NCBI GenBank assembly: GCA_043769005.1
Contig: JAYVJV010000180.1
Span: forward strand, 1-13,788
Reading direction: 5' to 3'
Source: JAAFIP01 sp043769005
GTDB taxonomy: Bacteria; Pseudomonadota; Gammaproteobacteria; Burkholderiales; Burkholderiaceae_C
Length of the DNA: 13,788 nucleotides
The first letter of the stretch is position 1. Each line of letters begins with the position of its first letter. The notes beneath the pieces are model-generated. The model searched no databases, was not told the origin of the DNA, and saw only the letters and a program-made list of their open reading frames with translations. Of the stretch, positions 5,682-11,023 are shown one piece after another. Made by a program: the position numbers and the translations under genes.

Positions 5682-5804
5682 AAAAGAGGAAAACAGGGTC
5701 AGGCACCGCTCAAGCTCGAACCACCGCACATCACTTGAGGTTAACCCGGCTGACACGGTATCGACGCACCAGTACACTCAAACCCGTTAGACAAGAGGTT
5801 CATT

Positions 5805-6833
5805 ATGTTTTCAAACGCTACAAAAATACTAGCTGCTTACGCTCTATTTCATTGGTCTGCAACCGCATTTGCCCAGCAAAATACGGTCAACGCCATTTGC
5901 AGCACCGACCAGGCCTGGTGCGAGATGGCGGCGCAGGAGTACACCCGCGCGACGGGTGCCAAGGTACTGCAAACCCGCAAAGCCACGGGCGAGGCGCTGG
6001 CGCAACTGCGCGCCGAGGCCAACAACCCCAAGACCGATATTTGGTGGGGCGGCACGGGCGACCCGTTTTTGCAGGCGGCCGAGGTGGGCCTGCTGGAGCC
6101 CTACCGCCCCGCGTACATGAACGACCTGCACAGCTGGAGCGTGCGCCAGTACGCCATGACGCAAAACCTGGTGGGCGGCTTCTACACCAGCGCCATCGGC
6201 TTTGGCTGGAACAGCGAGCTTTTAAAGAAGAAAAAACTGCCCGAGCCGCGCTGCTGGGCCGATATGGTCAAGCCCATCTACAAAGGCGAGATCGAAACCT
6301 CGCACCCCGCCAGCAGCGGCACGGCCTACACCATTCTGGCCGGGTTGGTGCAGCTGATGGGTGAAGAAAAAGCCTTTGACTACATGAAGGCGCTGCACAA
6401 AAACGTCACGTCCTACACCCGCAGCGGCACCGCGCAAGCGCCCAACGTGGCCAAGGGCGAGGTGGCCATCGGCATCAGTTTTATCTTTGGCTTTGACGGC
6501 TGGACGCACAACAAATACCCGGTAGTCAGCGCCGCCCCCTGCGAGGGCACCAGCTACGAGGTGGGCGGCATAGCTTTAATCAAAGGCGCACGCAACCTGC
6601 AAGCCGCCCGCACCTACTACGACTGGCTGATGTCGCCCGCAGGCCAGTCCATCGGCGGCAAAGCCAACAGCCTGCAAGTGCCTGCCAACAAAACGTTCAA
6701 GGCCGATCCACGCATACCATCCATCGACAACGTGCGCTTGATCAAATACGACTTTGAAAAATACGGCAAAGCGGCAGAGCGCAAGCGGCTGCTGGAGCGC
6801 TGGACGCGCGAGGTGGAGGCACTGCCGCGATAG
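5805..6833 (+). CDS. ABC transporter periplasmic substrate-binding protein (Fe3+/phosphonate-type cluster)
   Basis: 342 residues. Signal peptide MFSNATKILAAYALFHW with likely cleavage after AFA (residue 23). The mature protein is an extracellular solute-binding protein of the iron(III)/2-aminoethylphosphonate/thiamine group: TGAKVLQTRKATGEALAQLR, TDIWWGGTGDPFLQAAEVGL, GFGWNSELLKKKKLPEPRCW, ASSGTAYTILAGLVQ and ARTYYDWLMSPAGQSIGGKA. The ligand cannot be told from sequence. Cys32 and Cys39 may form a disulphide. The start is supported by AGAGG 6 nt upstream. No permease or ATPase gene is adjacent, so it is an orphan that must work with a transporter encoded elsewhere, or as a sensor. A dispersed repeat encodes part of the signal peptide. 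Confidence 0.87.
   Translation: MFSNATKILAAYALFHWSATAFAQQNTVNAICSTDQAWCEMAAQEYTRATGAKVLQTRKATGEALAQLRAEANNPKTDIWWGGTGDPFLQAAEVGLLEPYRPAYMNDLHSWSVRQYAMTQNLVGGFYTSAIGFGWNSELLKKKKLPEPRCWADMVKPIYKGEIETSHPASSGTAYTILAGLVQLMGEEKAFDYMKALHKNVTSYTRSGTAQAPNVAKGEVAIGISFIFGFDGWTHNKYPVVSAAPCEGTSYEVGGIALIKGARNLQAARTYYDWLMSPAGQSIGGKANSLQVPANKTFKADPRIPSIDNVRLIKYDFEKYGKAAERKRLLERWTREVEALPR
5817..5855 (-). repeat. Copy E of the dispersed element, inside the signal-peptide codons
   Basis: The reverse complement of 5830-5849 is AAATAGAGCGTAAGCAGCTA, one mismatch to copies C and D. It covers about codons 5-17 of the binding protein and encodes LAAYALF. Copy C read in the same direction also gives LAAYALF. Confidence 0.75.
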
Positions 6834-6875
6834 GTTTTTGGAGAGGTGGATTCGGGGCTGAGGGCGAAACCGGAT

Positions 6876-7069
6876 TTTTTTGAACGCAGAGGGCGCAAAG
6901 GTTTCGCAAAGTGCGCAAAAGGGATCGAAAGAAAAGACAAAGGGAAGAAAAATTTTTATAATCAATTGGAGCTGCAACTGAGTTTCCTCAATATATAAAT
7001 TTTGGTTTTCTTTTGGCATTTCTTTTTTGCGCCCTTCGCGTAACCTTCGCGCCCTCTGCGTTCAAAAAT
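6876..7069. repeat. MITE-like element with 45-bp terminal inverted repeats
   Basis: The left arm 6876-6920 and the reverse complement of 7025-7069 match at 40 of 45 positions. Both arms contain TTTTTGAACGCAGAGGGCGC. They enclose about 104 bp of AT-rich sequence with no ORF of note. Similar ACGCAGAGGGCGCRAAGG motifs are, from memory, common intergenic repeats in Burkholderiales. As RNA the pair could form a very long hairpin and act as a terminator between the binding protein and htpG. With the promoter region that follows, this accounts for the gene-free stretch 6834-7220. Confidence 0.75.
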
Positions 7070-7142
7070 TCCCCTCCCCCCCGTGGCACACCAGCCAACT
7101 AGTAACCACTAGAGTCACAAATATTTCACCGCTAAAATCCCC

Positions 7143-7171
7143 CTTGAAAACCTTTCCCCACGCCCCTATCT
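7143..7171 (+). promoter_or_regulatory. Sigma-32 (RpoH)-type heat-shock promoter of htpG
   Basis: CTTGAAA (7143-7149), 13 bp, then CCCCTATCT (7163-7171) fits the RpoH consensus CTTGAAA-N13/14-CCCCATNT with one extra T. It would start transcription near 7178, about 40 nt before the htpG ATG, consistent with the known heat-shock control of htpG. Confidence 0.75.
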
Positions 7172-7193
7172 ATTGGGGCGTTGTTGTTTTTTT
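7160..7193 (+). terminator. Terminator-like hairpin overlapping the htpG promoter -10
   Basis: The stem ACGCCCC (7160-7166) with GGGGCGT (7175-7181) and an 8-nt loop is followed by a T-rich tract to 7193. Its left arm is the -10 region of the heat-shock promoter. Read-through transcripts from upstream would form it, while transcripts starting near 7178 would not. Confidence 0.6.
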
Positions 7194-7220
7194 CTTGCAT
7201 CTTTTTACCTCGTATCTGCC

Positions 7221-9263
7221 ATGACCAAAAAAACCCTTTCCTTCCAGGCCGAAGTGGCCCAACTGCTGCACCTCGTCACCCATTCCCTGTACAGCAACAA
7301 AGAAATTTTTGTGCGCGAGCTGGTGTCTAACGCGTCGGATGCTTGCGACAAGCTGCGCTTTGAGGCGATTAACACCCCTGCTTTGTACGAAGACGCGCCC
7401 AACCTGGAAGTGCGCATCAGCTACGACAAAGATGCCAAGACGCTTACCATCGCCGACAATGGCATTGGCATGACGCAGCAAGAAGCCATTGACCACCTGG
7501 GCACCATTGCCAAGAGCGGCACCAAAGACTTTATGGGCAAGCTGCAAGATGCGCAAAAAGCCGATGCCAAAGACCAAGGTGCCTTGATAGGCCAGTTTGG
7601 TGTGGGCTTTTATTCGGGCTTTATGGTGGCCGACAAGATCACGGTGGAGTCGCGCCGCGCAGGTACCGATGCCAAAGACGGCGTGCGCTGGGTCAGTGGC
7701 GGCACGGGCGAGTTTGAGGTAGAGAGCATCGCCCGCAAAGAGCGCGGCACCAGCGTCACGCTGCACCTGCGTGACGACGCGCTGGAATATGCCAACACCT
7801 ACAAGCTCAAAGGCATCATCAGCAAATACTCTGACCATATCAGCCTGCCGATTTTGATGGAAAAAGAAGAGTGGAAAGAGGGCGCATCGATAGACGATAA
7901 AGACCCCAGCAAGGGCACCACCGGCGGCGGCATGCACAAGACGGGCGAGTGGGAGCAGGCCAACGCCGCTGCCGCCCTGTGGAGCCGCCCCAAGAAAGAC
8001 ATCACCAAAGAACATTACGACGACTTCTACAAACAGATCAGCCACGACCAGGAAGCCCCGTTGGCCTACACCCACAACCGCGTGGAGGGCAGCACCGAAT
8101 ACACCCAGCTGCTCTACATCCCAGGCACCGCGCCGTTTGATTTGTGGAACCGCGACAAGAAAGCCGGCATCAAGCTATACGTCAAGCGCGTCTTCATCAT
8201 GGACGATGCCGAGGCACTCATGCCCACCTACCTTCGCTTTGTCAAAGGCATTGTGGACAGCGCCGATTTGCCGCTGAACGTGAGCCGCGAGCTGCTGCAA
8301 GAAAGCCGCGATGTCAAAGCCATCCGCGAAGGCTGCACCAAGCGCGTGCTGGGCATGCTGGAAGACTTGGCCAAGTACGACAAGGCAGCTGAGGCGGGTA
8401 AAGACAACGTCACCGACATCCTCAGCGAAGAAGACAAAGCCAAGCAAGGCCAATACACCAAGTTCTACGCCGAGTTTGGCGCGGTGCTCAAAGAAGGCTT
8501 GGGTGAAGACTTCGCCAACAAAGACCGCCTGGCCAAGCTGCTGCGCTACGCGTCCACCTATACCCCCGTTCGGGCTGAGCCTGTCGAAGCCCTCGCGGGC
8601 ACTTCGACAAGCTCAGTGCGAACGGATGGGTTAACCAGCCTGGCTGACTACAAAGCGCGTTTGAAAGAGGGCCAAACCGCCATCTACTACATCACCGCCG
8701 ACACGCTGGCCGCTGCCAAAAACAGCCCACACATCGAAGTCTTTAAAAAGAAAGGCATCGAAGTGCTGTGCATGACCGACAAGGTAGACGAGTGGAGTCT
8801 GAACTACCTGCACGACTTTGACGGCACACCGATGCAGTCCGTTGCCAAAGGCGAGGTCGATCTAGGCAAGCTGGAAGACGAGTCCGAAAAGAAAGCTGCA
8901 GAGGCCGCAGCCGAAGGCAGCAAAGAACTCATCGCCAAACTCAAAGAAGCCTTGAAAGACAAAGCCCAAGACGTACGCGTCACCACCCGCTTGGTAGACA
9001 GCCCCGCCTGCCTGGTCGTGCAAGACCACGGCATGAGCACCCAGCTGGCCCGCATGCTGAAACAAGCTGGCCAAGCCGCGCCCGATGTGAAGCCGATTTT
9101 AGAAATCAACGCCGAGCACGCGTTGATTAAAAAACTCAACACCGATGCAGTGCACTTTAACGACCTGGCCCACATCGTCTTCGACCAAGCCTTGCTGGCC
9201 GAAGGCGGCTTGCCCGATGATCCGGCGGCCTACGTGAAGCGGGTGAATGCGTTGTTGGTTTAG
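7221..9263 (+). CDS. htpG: Molecular chaperone HtpG (bacterial Hsp90)
   Basis: 680 residues starting MTKKTLSFQAEVAQLLHLVT. An in-frame non-ATG start at 7173 lies inside the promoter hairpin and is rejected. N-terminal GHKL ATPase: RELVSNASDACDKLR (Glu33 catalytic, Asn37 Mg site), DNGIGM (Asp79, nucleotide), GQFGVGFYSGFMV lid and GTSVTLHL. The middle domain includes NVSRELLQESRDVKAIREG, and the C-terminal dimerisation domain ends ALLAEGGLPDDPAAYVKRVN. It is an ATP-driven dimeric cytosolic chaperone. It is longer than E. coli HtpG (624) mainly through a Gly-rich loop (ASIDDKDPSKGTTGGGMHK) and a repeat-encoded insertion at about residues 449-469. The frame is otherwise intact. No Shine-Dalgarno is obvious. 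Confidence 0.97.
   Translation: MTKKTLSFQAEVAQLLHLVTHSLYSNKEIFVRELVSNASDACDKLRFEAINTPALYEDAPNLEVRISYDKDAKTLTIADNGIGMTQQEAIDHLGTIAKSGTKDFMGKLQDAQKADAKDQGALIGQFGVGFYSGFMVADKITVESRRAGTDAKDGVRWVSGGTGEFEVESIARKERGTSVTLHLRDDALEYANTYKLKGIISKYSDHISLPILMEKEEWKEGASIDDKDPSKGTTGGGMHKTGEWEQANAAAALWSRPKKDITKEHYDDFYKQISHDQEAPLAYTHNRVEGSTEYTQLLYIPGTAPFDLWNRDKKAGIKLYVKRVFIMDDAEALMPTYLRFVKGIVDSADLPLNVSRELLQESRDVKAIREGCTKRVLGMLEDLAKYDKAAEAGKDNVTDILSEEDKAKQGQYTKFYAEFGAVLKEGLGEDFANKDRLAKLLRYASTYTPVRAEPVEALAGTSTSSVRTDGLTSLADYKARLKEGQTAIYYITADTLAAAKNSPHIEVFKKKGIEVLCMTDKVDEWSLNYLHDFDGTPMQSVAKGEVDLGKLEDESEKKAAEAAAEGSKELIAKLKEALKDKAQDVRVTTRLVDSPACLVVQDHGMSTQLARMLKQAGQAAPDVKPILEINAEHALIKKLNTDAVHFNDLAHIVFDQALLAEGGLPDDPAAYVKRVNALLV
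8566..8625. repeat. 60-bp palindromic repeat inserted in frame in htpG
   Basis: Left arm CCGTTCGGGCTGAGCCTGTC and reverse-complement right arm CCGTTCGCACTGAGCTTGTC match at 17 of 20 outer bases, and pairing continues through TCGAAG. It is 60 bp, a multiple of three, and encodes about VRAEPVEALAGTSTSSVRT. E. coli HtpG has only a few residues between the equivalents of LLRYASTYT and SLADYKARL. The motif TTCGACAAGCTCAGTGCGAA is, from memory, a widespread REP-like sequence in beta- and other proteobacteria. Confidence 0.8.
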
Positions 9264-9305
9264 CGGCACGACAAGCAGCGTATACACAACTGCTATACAA
9301 TGGGT

Positions 9306-9338
9306 CTTGCCCACAGTAACCAACTTACCGTGGGCAAG
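9306..9338 (+). promoter_or_regulatory. 33-bp palindrome in the leader of the TacAT-type operon
   Basis: Arms CTTGCCCACaGTAA (9306-9319) and TTACcGTGGGCAAG (9325-9338) pair with one mismatch around a 5-nt loop, ending 5 nt before the antitoxin ATG. Two TATACA boxes (9281-9286, 9294-9299) upstream could be -10 elements, but no good -35 is seen. It may be an operator for the RHH antitoxin or an RNA hairpin covering the start. There is no T tract, so a terminator for htpG is less likely. Confidence 0.5.
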
Positions 9339-9343
9339 CCACT

Positions 9344-9718
9344 ATGAGAGATATAGCCATCAACTTGCGTGCTCATGCATCGCAACGCGACTTGATCGAC
9401 CGTGCGGCCCATCAGCTAGGGCGTAACCGCTCTGACTTTTTGCTGGAAGCTGCATGTGAGAAAGCGCAAAACGTTTTGCTAGACCAGACGTTTTTTACGC
9501 TGGATGAAAAAACCTTTGCCCAATTTGCAGCCTTGTGTGATGCGCCTGCCAAGCCCAACCCTGCGCTAGAACGCCTCTTGGCTAGCGCTAGTCCTTGGGA
9601 CGAATCCGTCAAAACGGCAACCAAGTCAACGACCAAAGCGCCCCGCACAATAAGGCCAACTCCATCTGCGCAATCTAAGCGACGCATGCCCTCCGCCCGT
9701 GTTGTGGCGACCGCGTAA
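9344..9718 (+). CDS. TacA-type antitoxin (DUF1778, ribbon-helix-helix) with C-terminal extension
   Basis: 124 residues. The DUF1778 core is residues 1-86: RDIAINLRAHASQRDLIDRA, GRNRSDFLLEAACEKAQNVL, LDQTFFTLDEKTFAQFAALC and the usual end LLASASPWD. DUF1778 antitoxins pair with GNAT toxins such as TacT and AtaT, repress their operon through the RHH domain and block the toxin with the C-terminal helix. Here 38 further residues rich in Lys, Arg, Ser, Thr and Pro follow the normal end, to a stop at 9716-9718. The toxin gene starts 6 nt later in the same frame. No Shine-Dalgarno is seen ahead of the ATG. Confidence 0.83.
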   Translation: MRDIAINLRAHASQRDLIDRAAHQLGRNRSDFLLEAACEKAQNVLLDQTFFTLDEKTFAQFAALCDAPAKPNPALERLLASASPWDESVKTATKSTTKAPRTIRPTPSAQSKRRMPSARVVATA

Positions 9719-9724
9719 GTACGT

Positions 9725-10213
9725 TTGCCTGTGCGTGCGCCCGAACCCATTAGTCCAGCGTACGACCTGAGCACGTTTGATTGCGGCAACCCCGTCTTGA
9801 ACGACTGGCTAAGCCGTCGAGCGTTAGCCAACCACGTCAGCGCTGCCTCGCGCTGCTACGTGGTGTGCGAAGCCAACCAGGTGCTAGCCTACTACGCGCT
9901 ATCAGCAGGCGCATTGGCCGCTAGCCAAGCCACCGGAAACGTCCGGCGCAATATGCCCGACCCGATTCCCGTTTTAGTATTGGCACGCCTGGCCATCGAT
10001 GTCCACCATCAAGGCAAAGGTCTTGGCAAGGCGCTACTCAAAGATGCTGTGCTTCGCGCACAACGCGTAGCGCAGGAGGTAGGTGTGCGCGCCCTCTTGG
10101 TACATGCCATCGACGATGCGGCCAAAGCCTTTTATCGTAAGCACGGTTTTAGCCCGTCACCTATTGCGCCCTTAACGCTGATGCTACGCATCACGGCAAA
10201 CCACGCTAGTTGA
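9725..10213 (+). CDS. TacT-type GNAT acetyltransferase toxin
   Basis: 162 residues if started at TTG 9725. GTG at 9731 is the alternative, and the upstream TAA (9716) in the same frame excludes an earlier start. Features of the TacT/AtaT/ItaT family: APEPISPAYDLSTFDCGNPV, NDWLSRRALANH, the acetyl-CoA pyrophosphate loop QGKGLG (residues 96-101) after LARLAIDVHH, and AFYRKHGF with the conserved Tyr137. Family members acetylate the amino group of charged tRNAs and stop translation. The acceptor tRNA cannot be read from sequence. It is paired with the DUF1778 gene just upstream. The gene looks complete. Confidence 0.87.
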   Translation: MPVRAPEPISPAYDLSTFDCGNPVLNDWLSRRALANHVSAASRCYVVCEANQVLAYYALSAGALAASQATGNVRRNMPDPIPVLVLARLAIDVHHQGKGLGKALLKDAVLRAQRVAQEVGVRALLVHAIDDAAKAFYRKHGFSPSPIAPLTLMLRITANHAS

Positions 10214-10256
10214 CACCAGCACCGCAGCCAAATTGTCGTGCCTAGGAATTCAACAC

Positions 10257-10694
10257 CTAGCGAAACACCAACACCGGAATTTTGGAGTGGGTGAGCACCT
10301 TTTGGGTCTCACTCCCCCAAATCAACGCGCTCACGCCCCGTCTGCCGTGGGAGGCCTGAAAGATCACGTCGCAATGGCGGCTCTCGGCGATTTTGACGAT
10401 TTCTTCATACGGGTGCTCGCTCACGCATTGCACTACCTCGCAGTCCACCCCCGCCTTACTCGCCGCGTCTTTCAGCACCGCCAAATGGCGCTCTGCCATG
10501 GCACACATTTCGGAGGTAAATCGTTCAATAGAGTCGACAGATTGCAAGGTATCGCGGCCCGGGTAATGAAAGGGCGGGGTCACCGTCAGGCCCGTGATCT
10601 TGGCATGGGCCTCTTTGGCAAACTGCACCCCATTTTGGATGGCAATTTTGGACAACTCAGAACCATCGGTGGGTATCAGGATATGTTGGAACAT
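10257..10694 (-). CDS. Universal stress protein, UspA family
   Basis: 145 residues, a single Usp domain: MFQHILIPTDGSELSKIAIQ at the N-terminus (Asp10) and ASHGRRGVSALIWGSETQ near the C-terminus. This corresponds to the ATP-binding signature G-x2-G-x9-G-S/T, here A114-x2-G117-x9-G127-S128, so the first glycine is alanine and nucleotide binding is likely but not certain. Usp proteins act in the cytosol in stress endurance, often under hypoxia or stationary phase in this group. AGGAGG lies about 6 nt before the ATG, an excellent ribosome site. It is convergent with the GNAT toxin gene and divergent from the helicase gene. Confidence 0.93.
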   Translation of the reverse strand: MFQHILIPTDGSELSKIAIQNGVQFAKEAHAKITGLTVTPPFHYPGRDTLQSVDSIERFTSEMCAMAERHLAVLKDAASKAGVDCEVVQCVSEHPYEEIVKIAESRHCDVIFQASHGRRGVSALIWGSETQKVLTHSKIPVLVFR

Positions 10695-11023
10695 GGCAAC
10701 CTCCTACACGCTAAGTGACGGAAGTCCACCAACCCATCGCCCACACACCGCAACCCCATCACAACCCACTTAGACAGCAGACTTCCGAGAGCGCCATCTA
10801 ACCCGTTGTGACCCGTGAAACCCTAGTTGCGTTACGCGAGTGATGCTCCATTCTAGGACGATGGGGGTGCGAATGCAAATGGCGTATTTGCAACTAACTT
10901 AGAGGTGTGAGGCTGCGGTCTAAATGTAGAGAATGCACGCCGCTTGGTTCGATGTATCGAGTCATCCACAATATTTTTAGAGTAGGAGAAAAGCTGACGA
11001 TTGTTAGTGTAACGTAGCGCCTT
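10695..11023. promoter_or_regulatory. Divergent intergenic region between the usp and helicase genes
   Basis: 329 bp without a credible ORF. It must hold both promoters. Inverted repeats seen: TGCAAAT/ATTTGCA at 10874-10880 and 10886-10892, TCGAT-GT-ATCGA at 10949-10960, and CGGAAGTC/GACTTCCG at 10719-10726 and 10780-10787. An AT-rich stretch after TTGGTT (10944-10949), around CAATAT (10969-10974), could be a weak promoter for the helicase gene. I find no convincing consensus promoter on either strand. Confidence 0.4.

Noticed and set aside
7173..7220. 16-codon N-terminal extension of HtpG
   Set aside because: It starts at a non-ATG codon within the promoter hairpin and would be untranscribed by the predicted heat-shock promoter. 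MTKKTLSFQAEV matches the normal family start.
7170..8075. 301-codon open frame on the minus strand opposite htpG
   Set aside because: It is antisense to a certain gene. The long open frame follows from GC-rich codon bias, and its residues (runs of G, V, F, A) look like a shadow translation.
10242..10260. CTAGG/CCTAG hairpin between the convergent GNAT toxin and usp genes
   Set aside because: Only a 5-bp stem overlapping the usp stop codon, without a T tract. Could be chance.
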